Assembly: GCA_029561455.1 (NCBI GenBank)
Contig: JAKQIY010000038.1
Span: forward strand, 1 to 32,718
Length of the DNA: 32,718 nucleotides
Origin: a bacterium
GTDB lineage: Bacteria > Zhuqueibacterota > Zhuqueibacteria > Residuimicrobiales > Krinioviventaceae
Direction of reading: 5' to 3'
Each line of letters opens with the position of its first letter. Position 1 is the first letter of the stretch. Below the pieces are notes generated by a model. That model saw only the letters and a list, made by a program, of their open reading frames with translations. It did not search any database and had not been told where the DNA came from. Positions 1-8,024 of the stretch are shown in pieces. Made by a program: the position numbers and the translations under genes.

Positions 1-52
1 CTTCTATGACGGTGTGTACTTTAAAACTTGACGAATACTTGTTCTTGGGCAT
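1..52 (-). CDS. IS3-type transposase OrfA, N-terminal fragment (runs off window)
   Basis: Reading the minus strand from base 52 gives an ATG followed by MPKNKYSSSFKVHTVIE, open to the window edge. The 'KYSSSFKVHTVIE' pattern is typical of the start of the helix-turn-helix OrfA protein of IS3-family elements, which binds the ends of the element. An AGGAG ribosome-binding site lies at 60-64 on the same strand, about seven bases before the ATG, which supports a real start. Only 17 residues are visible, so the family is inferred from this short motif and it could be another HTH_Tnp_1 protein. The element's outer end should lie somewhere in 65-170, but I could not define its inverted repeat. Confidence 0.6.
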   Translation of the reverse strand, partial: MPKNKYSSSFKVHTVIE

Positions 53-173
53 GATCTTTCTCCTCTTATTACTCTAAGTTAAGCATTCATGCCCTAAACT
101 AAAAATATTTTCTTAATAAACATTATACGGAAACAATACGAAAAATATTGATTCAAAAAGTAAATTCATTGAT

Positions 174-623
174 ATGCTTGAACGATCTAGAAGATCTATT
201 TTTATAGTCGCTGGTGAATTAGACTCCAGTTTCTTTTGTGGTCAAATTATAAATAAAATTAAACAAAAATTAGATGATATTTCATCTTATCATATCAATA
301 TTATATTTAAAAAAGATGATTTGAAAGATAAAACCATTAAACAATTCAAAAAAGATAACCCTTTGTTAGTAAAATTGCTATTAAATCCCGATTATTCCAA
401 TAGGGTAAGAATATACTGGGCTTCGAAACGTCCTCGTTATCATTTTATTGTCGCTGACACAGATACACTTTTAGAAGAAAAAGATCATCCAGCAAATGAA
501 AGCAGAGAAGTTTATATTAGATATAATGATTTAAAATTGTCAAAAGAGTATATCCAGCATTTTAATAATATGTTAAAAGAATCCGACATTATCCATGAAT
601 TAACTTCAAAAGATTTTGAATAA
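174..623 (+). CDS. Hypothetical protein, PLD-like single-domain fold (degenerate HKD)
   Basis: This 149-residue protein is AT-rich in codon use. It begins with RRSIFIVAGELDSSFF, a strand-plus-turn pattern seen in small proteins related to the phospholipase D superfamily. A second block near residues 86-106 (RPRYHFIVADTDTLLEEKDHP) sits where those proteins carry the HxK(x)4D-type site. Here the histidine is kept but the lysine is missing, so a catalytic PLD reaction is unlikely; a binding or sensing role is an inference. No signal peptide or membrane segment is seen. It ends 12 bases before the next gene, a small membrane protein, so the two are probably one transcript. No strong ribosome-binding site precedes the ATG. 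The fold call is tentative. Confidence 0.5.
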   Translation: MLERSRRSIFIVAGELDSSFFCGQIINKIKQKLDDISSYHINIIFKKDDLKDKTIKQFKKDNPLLVKLLLNPDYSNRVRIYWASKRPRYHFIVADTDTLLEEKDHPANESREVYIRYNDLKLSKEYIQHFNNMLKESDIIHELTSKDFE

Positions 624-635
624 AGGAGCATTTTT

Positions 636-1004
636 ATGTCTATTCAATTGGACCCCATTATAACAACACCAATTCATTTGCTATCGAATGATGCTTGGTG
701 TGATTTTACTGCAGTAATCATTGCTCTTTTATTATGGGCATTTGATAAACCAACTTCTCAAAGAGGAAGACATTGCTTATTTCCAATATGGTTAATATTA
801 ATTATTTTTACATCTATCGGCGCTCTTTGTTTGTTTTTTAATCAATTATTCATCGGTAAATTATTTATAATAATTGAATTAATAATGTTATTATTCATTA
901 CATCAGGTGTATTGTTTGTTTATATTATTACTCATATATTTGGATTCAGGTTGTTGCGTGAGGGAAACATACATGAAGGTATTGGGCCAGGAAATTATTT
1001 TTAA
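636..1004 (+). CDS. Small integral membrane protein, hypothetical
   Basis: This 122-residue protein has about three hydrophobic segments, near residues 22-37, 47-68 and 76-103. A short basic loop (KPTSQRGR) separates the first two. The ATG follows a good AAGGAG ribosome-binding site at 623-628, just after the stop of the PLD-like gene, so translation of the two is likely coupled. I recognise no family. The pairing of a soluble PLD-like protein with a membrane partner in an AT-rich, IS-bordered block could suggest a two-component accessory or defence module, but nothing in the sequence proves it. Confidence 0.55.
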   Translation: MSIQLDPIITTPIHLLSNDAWCDFTAVIIALLLWAFDKPTSQRGRHCLFPIWLILIIFTSIGALCLFFNQLFIGKLFIIIELIMLLFITSGVLFVYIITHIFGFRLLREGNIHEGIGPGNYF

Positions 1005-1379
1005 TCATTAAATACTTTATACCCTATGAATACTAGTTGAAGTAACCAAATCATACTAAATTAATATATATAAAATAATACAATGGGTAACCCCAAATTC
1101 ATTCAATATTGTGTAAAGGAATAAAATTGATTCAAATAGTATTTTCCGGTTATAATATAGTACCTTGTCCAAATTGAGTTGCCAAACGGTAAAAGGGATA
1201 CCATTTGATAGATTTATTAATTTTGATATAAGTAAATTAACTTATTAAAAAAACATTTCTTTATGAAGAAAGAGGGGTTTATAAATATTTGATTATAATT
1301 CATTGTTTTGTTCATTAATTTAACGATATTATAATAAATATATAGAGAGAATTTACACAATAATAAAGAGACTCAACAT
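1005..1379. other. AT-rich intergenic stretch, no gene seen
   Basis: About 375 bases separate the membrane-protein gene from the ATPase gene. The stretch is strongly AT-rich, carries stops in all frames, and shows only weak short hairpins (for example around 1257-1270). No terminator, tRNA or repeat could be supported. The ATPase promoter presumably lies here, but no convincing box pair stands out. Confidence 0.4.
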
Positions 1380-2879
1380 ATGAATAATTTTGAAGATTTT
1401 TATAAGAGTATGGGATTAACAGAATACCCTTTTTCCACATACACAACTGAGAACGAGAAAGGAAAAGAAGAAAAACTATTTGTTTCTCCAGCATGTTACG
1501 CACCAATAATTCAAAATTATAAAGAAAAAAATACAATTCTTCTTACTGGTGATAGAGGAACAGGTAAGACTGCAATTCTTCTTGACTTCATGAGAAATAC
1601 AGATTTAAATTCAACTCTATTTTGCAGGATAGATGATTACTCTAATTTAAGTGAAAATTTCCATCTTCCAGAATTTTACAAATTTTTAATAACAAATATA
1701 TCAGTCACATTGTTTGACAAATTGTCATCCAATCAAAATAGAATAAGAAAACTTTGTACTGATGATAAAGTATTATTATCATATCTACTTAAAAATTTTG
1801 TTCCTATTGTCTCTAAAAGGTTATTGAAAACCAAAATAGAGAAAATTCAGATTCCTTGCTATAAAAGAATTTTTATAAAAATCCTTAATATATTAAGACC
1901 AATAATTAATTATGGGGCAACTGCAGGTGGGGTATTTATAGAAGAATACATTGCAAAACATTTTAAAACCTTACCTCCTTTAGAAAAAAAAATTAACATT
2001 AAAGATTATTTCCCTGAATTACCATTAACAATTGATGAAGAATTCCAAAATATTGAAATTGGATATCAACTAATTAATGATTTAGTTACTATTGTTCAAA
2101 AACTGGGTTATAATAGAGTTCTCTGTTTATTAGATAAATTAGACGAAGATTCAAGATTAGAAAATGATGCAGAATATATTTCTTCTTTCGTAGAACCAAT
2201 TTTAACTGACAACAAGCTTTTGCTAAATGATAAACTTCAACTAATTGTTTCCCTATGGATTACTCCATTTAACTTCTTACTTAAAAAAGTAAGAACACAA
2301 AAGCACTATTGCCCCAAATTACAATGGGAAAAAATTGATTTGGAACACGCGTTAAATGCAAGGCTTAACACCTATTCAAACTCAAGGATAATAGATTACA
2401 AAGTACTTTTTGAAAGTAACTTTTCCAAAGAAAACTTCGAATTACTTTTTGAACTTGCTAATTCGAATCCTCGTGATTTATGGCATTTATTAGATAAATT
2501 ATTTAACATACAATATTCTACTAACCCAGAATCAAAATTTATTACATCTGAAGTTTTACCCATTGCAATAGAAAAATTTATAACTGATTTTAATTATTTT
2601 GAATATTATCCAAGAAAAAAAAATGCACGATCAAATACAATGGACTTTTATAGTTTTACTGCTCACCTACTAACACTTGATGATTATGATTTTACTAAAA
2701 ATAAACTTAATGAATTAGCTGGTACTGGAGGTTCTACAAATAATTATGTAGTAGGCATGGAAAGGATAGGTTTAATTGTAAAATATAGTCAAGAAGGTGG
2801 TAATGTCCATTATAGGATTAAAGATCCTAAAGTAAAATATGCTTTAAATAATGATATCTCCATTGAAAGAAAAATATAA
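1380..2879 (+). CDS. P-loop ATPase, Sll1717-like / STAND-AAA type
   Basis: This 499-residue protein has a clear Walker A motif, GDRGTGKT, at residues 57-64. A Walker B-like strand, RVLCLLDKLDED, lies near residues 246-257. The N terminus (FEDFYKSMGLTEYPFSTYTTENE) and the L-D-K-L-D-E motif match the P-loop ATPase group annotated as the Sll1717 family, whose members are often found among defence and accessory genes. A winged-helix-like C terminus is plausible around residues 425-495 (GSTNNYVVGMERIGLIVKY). It is predicted to be cytosolic and to use ATP binding to switch or assemble; its partner and substrate are unknown. It stands alone, with 375 bases before it and no overlapping gene. Codon use is AT-rich, unlike the carbohydrate genes downstream, which suggests acquisition by transfer. 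Confidence 0.75.
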   Translation: MNNFEDFYKSMGLTEYPFSTYTTENEKGKEEKLFVSPACYAPIIQNYKEKNTILLTGDRGTGKTAILLDFMRNTDLNSTLFCRIDDYSNLSENFHLPEFYKFLITNISVTLFDKLSSNQNRIRKLCTDDKVLLSYLLKNFVPIVSKRLLKTKIEKIQIPCYKRIFIKILNILRPIINYGATAGGVFIEEYIAKHFKTLPPLEKKINIKDYFPELPLTIDEEFQNIEIGYQLINDLVTIVQKLGYNRVLCLLDKLDEDSRLENDAEYISSFVEPILTDNKLLLNDKLQLIVSLWITPFNFLLKKVRTQKHYCPKLQWEKIDLEHALNARLNTYSNSRIIDYKVLFESNFSKENFELLFELANSNPRDLWHLLDKLFNIQYSTNPESKFITSEVLPIAIEKFITDFNYFEYYPRKKNARSNTMDFYSFTAHLLTLDDYDFTKNKLNELAGTGGSTNNYVVGMERIGLIVKYSQEGGNVHYRIKDPKVKYALNNDISIERKI

Positions 2880-3003
2880 TCGGTTGTTCTAACTACAATA
2901 AGTTTATTTATTAGATAAAGTATTTGTAAATCTGTTCTATATGTCTCATTACTATAAGCTATATTGAGATAAGCAACACAAAAATACCTAAAAGGCGATA
3001 GTA

Positions 3004-3276
3004 ATGAATAAATTAGATAAATATGAACAAGAACTGGTCGAATCCTGGGAAAATGATGAATGGGTATCGGAAGAAAATATTGAGGAAAAGAAAAAAGAAT
3101 ATGCCCGTTACGCCAGAAATACTTTTCTTAAAAATAAACGGATAAATATCCGTCTTTCAGAACAAGATTTTATTGACATAAAAACCAAATCCCTTGAAGA
3201 GGGTGTACCTTACCAAACGCTTATTGCCAGTATTATTCACAAATATGTGAACGGCAAACTTGCCGAACAGGGTTAA
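3004..3276 (+). CDS. CopG/ribbon-helix-helix antitoxin-like protein, orphan
   Basis: This 90-residue protein has a charged N-terminal half rich in Glu and Lys. Its C terminus is the RHH pattern NIRLSEQDFIDIKTKSLEEG, then VPYQTLIASIIHKYVNGKL, which matches the CopG_antitoxin family. Such proteins dimerise, bind their own operator and neutralise a RelE- or BrnT-like toxin encoded next to them. Here no toxin gene is seen: 2880-3003 upstream and 3277-3567 downstream are non-coding. It may be an orphan left from a lost pair, or act on a toxin elsewhere. The ATG follows an AAGGCGATAGTA sequence that can serve as a weak ribosome-binding site. Confidence 0.75.
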   Translation: MNKLDKYEQELVESWENDEWVSEENIEEKKKEYARYARNTFLKNKRINIRLSEQDFIDIKTKSLEEGVPYQTLIASIIHKYVNGKLAEQG

Positions 3277-3567
3277 AACGCACCATTATTCCTTTTCCCC
3301 TCCCCAAAATTTCCTCTTGCATCTTTACTGGAAATTAAGTAAATAAACACAGTGCATTAATTTTTCATTTATCGGTTGGCAGGTTTGCCGTACAAATTAT
3401 TGTAATTATTTATATTAACGCAATATTTGAAAAATAAAGGCCGGAATAAAAATTTACTGTTTTGTCCGGTGGGAACAGGGAGTTTTCATAATTTTACAAA
3501 GGCAGGTCACGTTGATATTTAAATGCACCGGGGGAAAATCAATCATTTCACAATTTGGGAGTTTAAG

Positions 3568-6129
3568 ATGAAACAAAACGCAACAAGATCACAGGTCAGG
3601 TTTTTAATTTCATTCATCCTTCTGGTCATAATCTCGCTATCGTCCGGTAGCGGATTCTGCCAGGATAACGCCCTGAAACTCAATGACAAGGGTTATTTTA
3701 CTTCGCCGGCCTTTGATGTGCTGGTATTCGAAAACGAGTATAACGGCATGTTCTTTGACGAAAAGACCTCCGGCATTCTGCTCATTCACCACGGCGTGCG
3801 TATTGCCACCGGTGGCGCGCTGCGCCTGAAACCCACTCCGGAGCAGTGGGATCAGATCCCCACGGTGATCGAGCGCAAGGTGAATAAAGAAACCAACAGC
3901 ATCGACGTGCTGATGCGCTACAAAGATCTGGCATTCGATTCCCGCCTGCATGTGGAACCGCAGGGCAGCAATATTCTCATCAGTATAATACTTGACCAGC
4001 CCCTGCCGCAGAACCTGGAAGGCCGCGCCGGGCTGAACATCGAGTTCCTGCCCACCGAGTACTGGGAAAAAACCTACCTAATGGATGGCACAAGCGGCGT
4101 TTTCCCGCTGTATCCCTCCGGGCCGATGGAAGTGAAACCCGCCGCCACGCAGATCCAACAGTTCGCCGGGCATTTCACCTATGACGACCGCGGCCGCGGC
4201 GAGTATACTGAAGTGAAAGCGATTGCCGCCGGCAAAACTCTTATCCTCGCGCCGGAAGCGCCGGAACGCCGCCTCCAGATCACCTCTCTCGACGGTGAAC
4301 TGGGCCTGTACGACGGTCGTAACGTAGCGCAAAACGGCTGGTATGTTGTTCGCCAGTTGATTCCCGCCGGTAAAACCGGCAAGGTCGCCGAGTGGCTGGT
4401 AACGCCGAACCGTGTGCCGAACTGGGTGCGCACCCCCAATATCGGCCATTCCCAGTTGGGTTATTTGCCGAACCAGGAAAAAAGAGCGGTCATTGAACTG
4501 GATCCGAACGATAAACCCCTCAAAGAAGCGACGCTGCTGAAACTGAACGACAAGGGCGAATGGGTTTCCGCATTTCAAGGCGCAGTTAAAGAGTGGGGTA
4601 AATACCTGCGCTATCATTATGTTACCTTTGATTTTACGACTGTAAAGGAGCCGGGCTTGTACGCTATTCAATATGGCGCGCACAAAACCGAACCGTTCCA
4701 GATCGGCGCGCATATCTTTGATAATGCCTGGCAGCAGACGCTGGATGTGTGGTTCCCGGTGCAAATGGATCACATGTTCGTGAACGAAGGCTATCGCGTC
4801 TGGCACGGCGCGGCGCATCTCGATGACGCCCGCCAGGCCCCGCTCAATCACCAGCATTTTGACGGCTTTCAGATGGGCGAATCGACCGAAACCCAATACC
4901 AGCCCGGCGAACACGTCCCCGGCCTGAATATTGGCGGCTGGTTCGACGCCGGCGATTATGACATTCGCACCGGCTCGCATTGCCAGGCTATTACCGCATT
5001 AGTTAATGCCTGGGAACAGTTTAAGATCGACCGCGATGAAACGCTGGTCGATCAGAAACAACGCTATGTGGATATTCACCATCCCGACGGCGCCCCGGAT
5101 ATTTTGCAGCAAATTGAGCATGGTATTCTGGCCCAGGTCGCCCAGCATCGCGCCTTTGGCCGCGCCGCTACCACCATTGTCGAAGCGCACCTGCATCAAT
5201 ACCACCATCTTGGCGACGCTGTTAACATTACGGATAACCTGGTTTACAATCCGAATCTCAAATTGTACGAGAGCGACGGCTTTAGCAGCGGCACCCCGGA
5301 TGATCGCTGGGTATTTACCAATAAAACCCCCTTTAATAATTACGCATCCATCGGCGCCCTGGCCGCCTCCGCTCGCGCCCTGCGTGGTTACAATGACGCC
5401 CTGGCTGAAGAATGTTTGAATTTTGCGAAAAAAGCCTGGCAGGATGAGCAAGCCGCGCCGCCCCAGCCAACCCAGACCAGGTTCAGGTTTGGCGGCGCTA
5501 TGGAACTGGAACCCGCCCTGCAACTTTTTATTGCCACTAAAGACCAGCAGTACAGCGATATATTCCAGGAAAAGTTATGGCCGGCCATGGAAAAAGGCTC
5601 AAACTTTATGATCGAAACAGCGGTCAGCGCCGTGCCGTATATGGACAAATCATACCGCGATAAACTGGCGCCGTATATCAAAAAATATAAAGCGGCAAAC
5701 GATGAAATTTTCAAACAGAATCCTTATGGCGTAACCATTGGCACGGGCGGCTGGGCCGGCAACGGCGGCATTGTCGATTGGGCATGTACCAATTACCTGC
5801 TGCATAAAACCTTCCCGGAAATCATTAGCGCTGAATATACGCTGCGCGGCATATCCTATATTTTGGGCTGTCATCCGTATTCCAATGTTTCGTTTGTTTC
5901 CGGCGTCGGCACGCGCTCCAAGAAATACGCCTACGGTAATAATCGCGCGGATTTGAGCTTTATTGCAGGCGGCGTGGTGCCCGGCGTGCTGGTGCTGAAA
6001 CCGGATTTCCCGGAACACATGGAAGACTGGCCGTTTTTGTGGGGCGAAAATGAATATGTAATCGATATTTGCGCCCAGTATGTGTACCTGGCCAATGCGG
6101 CATTAGAGTTGGGTAAAGAATTGAAATAA
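3568..6129 (+). CDS. Glycoside hydrolase family 9 endoglucanase-type enzyme, secreted
   Basis: This exported protein of about 853 residues is predicted to cut beta-glucans. I start it at 3568, not at the upstream in-frame ATG 3523, because MKQNATRSQVRFLISFILL begins a proper signal peptide ending near GFCQ, with a GGGAG site just upstream. Residues ~25-285 form a beta-rich N-terminal domain I cannot name. Residues ~290-380 look like the Ig-like CelD_N module that precedes many GH9 domains. The catalytic (alpha/alpha)6 domain follows, with WFDAGDYD (Asp460 and Asp463), the late block GCHPYSNVSFVSGVG, and a C-terminal WGENEYVID that should hold the general acid Glu. No sorting tail or dockerin is present. 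A hairpin terminator follows directly. Confidence 0.9.
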   Translation: MKQNATRSQVRFLISFILLVIISLSSGSGFCQDNALKLNDKGYFTSPAFDVLVFENEYNGMFFDEKTSGILLIHHGVRIATGGALRLKPTPEQWDQIPTVIERKVNKETNSIDVLMRYKDLAFDSRLHVEPQGSNILISIILDQPLPQNLEGRAGLNIEFLPTEYWEKTYLMDGTSGVFPLYPSGPMEVKPAATQIQQFAGHFTYDDRGRGEYTEVKAIAAGKTLILAPEAPERRLQITSLDGELGLYDGRNVAQNGWYVVRQLIPAGKTGKVAEWLVTPNRVPNWVRTPNIGHSQLGYLPNQEKRAVIELDPNDKPLKEATLLKLNDKGEWVSAFQGAVKEWGKYLRYHYVTFDFTTVKEPGLYAIQYGAHKTEPFQIGAHIFDNAWQQTLDVWFPVQMDHMFVNEGYRVWHGAAHLDDARQAPLNHQHFDGFQMGESTETQYQPGEHVPGLNIGGWFDAGDYDIRTGSHCQAITALVNAWEQFKIDRDETLVDQKQRYVDIHHPDGAPDILQQIEHGILAQVAQHRAFGRAATTIVEAHLHQYHHLGDAVNITDNLVYNPNLKLYESDGFSSGTPDDRWVFTNKTPFNNYASIGALAASARALRGYNDALAEECLNFAKKAWQDEQAAPPQPTQTRFRFGGAMELEPALQLFIATKDQQYSDIFQEKLWPAMEKGSNFMIETAVSAVPYMDKSYRDKLAPYIKKYKAANDEIFKQNPYGVTIGTGGWAGNGGIVDWACTNYLLHKTFPEIISAEYTLRGISYILGCHPYSNVSFVSGVGTRSKKYAYGNNRADLSFIAGGVVPGVLVLKPDFPEHMEDWPFLWGENEYVIDICAQYVYLANAALELGKELK

Positions 6130-6150
6130 TAATTTTTTAACAGAACGTAG

Positions 6151-6200
6151 AGCCGGTTCCCGCTGTTCGGATAGGGAACCGGCTTTATATTTGTTCTTTA
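6151..6200 (+). terminator. Rho-independent terminator after the GH9 gene
   Basis: A perfect 11-base stem, AGCCGGTTCCC at 6151-6161 pairing with GGGAACCGGCT at 6174-6184, has a 12-base loop and is followed by a T-rich tract. It lies 21 bases after the GH9 stop, so GH9 is probably transcribed alone. Confidence 0.8.
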
Positions 6201-6352
6201 TAGTGTATCTTACGATTCCAATCTCCTGATTGGAATCCATTTGTATAAAATCTCTGCTTTAAAGAACGCACGGACTAACAATATTTAACAAGTGATCAGA
6301 GATTGCAGGCAAACGCGTTTCAAATCCAAAGATGATAAAAAGAAAAGATGAT

Positions 6353-6428
6353 AATATTATCCGCAGATTACGCAGATGAACGCAAATGAAAATTTCTTGC
6401 TCCCTCACCCATCCAAACCGGAGTTTGG
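6353..6428. repeat. 76-bp direct repeat, copy 1
   Basis: This segment recurs at 6701-6776 with only two differences (bases 6360/6708 and 6418/6766). It contains the spaced words CCGCAGATTACGCAGAT, related to the ACGCAGA words seen near 14701 and 22646. No coding function is seen. Confidence 0.85.
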
Positions 6429-6512
6429 ATGGAAAATTACTCTTGAAACTCTTTTTCAAATATTAGAACATTGTAGATAATATTCTCTCATTGCCATTAT
6501 ATTTATGTTGTG

Positions 6513-6552
6513 GTTATGTGAACACAATATAGATTGACTTTAGTCACATAAC
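6513..6552. repeat. Short inverted repeat GTTATGTGA / TCACATAAC
   Basis: A nine-base inverted repeat spans 6513-6521 and 6544-6552. It lacks a T tail and sits mid-spacer, so it is more likely a protein-binding or folded site than a terminator. Function is unknown. Confidence 0.35.
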
Positions 6553-6578
6553 AATTTGTTTTGGCTAAAGCCTTCTGA

Positions 6579-6692
6579 TCGCCCTGGATTTCCAAATCCA
6601 GGGCGCAAAACAGAGTGGGGTTTCTCACCCCACGGCGGGATGGAATCCCGCTGCCAAGCCCGGCCCTGGACAAGGGGGTTCAAGGCCATCAT
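6579..6692. repeat. REP-like multi-stem palindromic element, copy A
   Basis: Four adjacent hairpins make up this unit. They are GCCCTGGATT/AATCCAGGGC at 6581-6604, GTGGGG/CCCCAC near 6614-6632, GCGGGAT/ATCCCGC near 6635-6651, and an imperfect GGCC...GGCC stem at 6663-6687 that ends in ATCATAA. The same order and sequences recur at 17171-17285, and partly at 18151-18270 and 10022-10096. Confidence 0.8.
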
Positions 6693-6700
6693 AAGATAAA

Positions 6701-6776
6701 AATATTAGCCGCAGATTACGCAGATGAACGCAAATGAAAATTTCTTGCTCCCTCACCCATCCAAATCGGAGTTTGG
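6701..6776. repeat. 76-bp direct repeat, copy 2
   Basis: This is the second copy of the segment at 6353-6428, with 74 of 76 bases identical and 348 bases between matching positions. The two copies flank the palindromic element at 6579-6692. It ends about 120 bases before the start of the dehydratase-like gene. Confidence 0.85.
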
Positions 6777-6895
6777 GAGTGTGATTATGCGACAGAGTTT
6801 GGGAGTGAGATTATGTAATTGAGATTAAGATCGAGAAGTAAACTGACGTAAAGAGACTCAAAAAGTATGAAAACTCATCTATAAAAGGAAATCCC

Positions 6896-7954
6896 ATGAA
6901 CGACTCGCGCCGGAATTTTATAAAAAAAACTGCTTTGCTAGCGGGATTGTCCGCCGCCGACTTGAGCGCCGCTGCTAATTCGGAAACTGGGAAAAAGCGC
7001 AATCGCGATAAAGTGTGGGCCGAACTGTGCCTGGCGCATTTTTTCGGATTCGACGACGCCCGGCTTAAACTGTCCACACAAATGGGTGTGTTGGGCGCGG
7101 TAACCAGCGGCGGCGGCGACCTGAAACAAACCCAGGCGCATTTCCGCGAGGCGGGACTCGAATGGCGCGTCCTGGAAGGTGTGAATCTGAGTCGCGCCCA
7201 GCTTGGCGTAGCGGGCCGCGATGAAGATATTGACAGGCTGCTCACCCTCATCAAGGGTTGCGCGGAGATCGGCATCGATACCATCTGCTACAACTGGATG
7301 CCGGTGATCAGTTGGGCGCGCACGGACATGGCGCGCGTCAACCGCGGCGGCTCGCTGGTATGCGCTTTCGATTATGATCAAATCAGGGACAACTCTCTCA
7401 CCGAGTACGGCGAATTCACCCCGGACGACCTGTGGAAGAACATGCAGTATTTCCTGGATGCCGTCATTCCCGTGGCCGAGCAATATAACGTCAAAATGGC
7501 GCTGCATCCCGACGACCCGCCGGTGGACAAGATTCGCGGCATTCCCCGCATTTTCACCAACGTCGAGGCATTTCAGCGGCTCATCGCCATGAATCCCAGT
7601 TATTACAACGGTATTTGTTTCTGCCAGGGCAGCTTTGCCAGCCAAAAAGATACCGATGTCCCGGCCGCGATCCGCTATTTCGGCTCGCGCAATAAAATCC
7701 ATTTTGTGCATTTTCGGGATGTCTCCGGCGACACCACTCATTTCTGCGAGGAATGGCACGATAACGGTAAAACCGATATGTACGAAGCCATGAAAGCCTA
7801 TTACGAGGTCGGATTCCACGGCCCGCTGCGTCCCGACCATGTGCCGACCATCGTGGGCGACAGCAACGAGCATCCCGGTTACAGCAACCTGGGAACATTG
7901 TTTGCTATCGGCTATATCAAGGGCCTTATGGAAGCGGTGGCGAAAAATGCGTAA
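6896..7954 (+). CDS. Mannonate dehydratase-like protein (UxuA family) with Tat-like leader
   Basis: UxuA turns D-mannonate into 2-keto-3-deoxygluconate in hexuronate breakdown, normally in the cytosol. This 352-residue protein shows the family's blocks. The expected metal ligands are His204 in MALHPDDPP, Cys243 in CFCQGSF, His272 in IHFVHFRDV, and Asp314 in LRPDHVP; the His-Cys-His-Asp set matches known UxuA structures. The WHDNGKTDMYEAM block is also typical. The odd feature is the N terminus, SRRNFIKKTALLAGL, a twin-arginine motif before a hydrophobic stretch, which predicts export or a periplasmic location. This may mean a relative with another sugar-acid substrate. It lies 70 bases before the GH97 gene, probably co-transcribed. 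A GGAAATCCC sequence before ATG gives a modest ribosome-binding site. Confidence 0.85.
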   Translation: MNDSRRNFIKKTALLAGLSAADLSAAANSETGKKRNRDKVWAELCLAHFFGFDDARLKLSTQMGVLGAVTSGGGDLKQTQAHFREAGLEWRVLEGVNLSRAQLGVAGRDEDIDRLLTLIKGCAEIGIDTICYNWMPVISWARTDMARVNRGGSLVCAFDYDQIRDNSLTEYGEFTPDDLWKNMQYFLDAVIPVAEQYNVKMALHPDDPPVDKIRGIPRIFTNVEAFQRLIAMNPSYYNGICFCQGSFASQKDTDVPAAIRYFGSRNKIHFVHFRDVSGDTTHFCEEWHDNGKTDMYEAMKAYYEVGFHGPLRPDHVPTIVGDSNEHPGYSNLGTLFAIGYIKGLMEAVAKNA

Positions 7955-8024
7955 CAGCATTTTACTGATTAAAAGAACAATTATCAAATTTTAAGATAAA
8001 CTTGTTTACAAAAGGAGTATGGTC

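Noticed and set aside
4078-4980. 300-residue minus-strand open frame inside the GH9 gene
   Set aside because: It is antisense to a gene with full family motifs and has no ribosome-binding site or recognisable domain. GC-rich codons in the real gene explain the open frame.
6259-6459. 66-residue minus-strand open frame in the repeat region
   Set aside because: It lies in the 76-bp repeat and AT-rich spacer, without a ribosome-binding site or motif.
6938-7987. 349-residue minus-strand open frame over the dehydratase-like gene
   Set aside because: It mirrors the coding gene, has no family features, and the plus strand holds conserved metal ligands.
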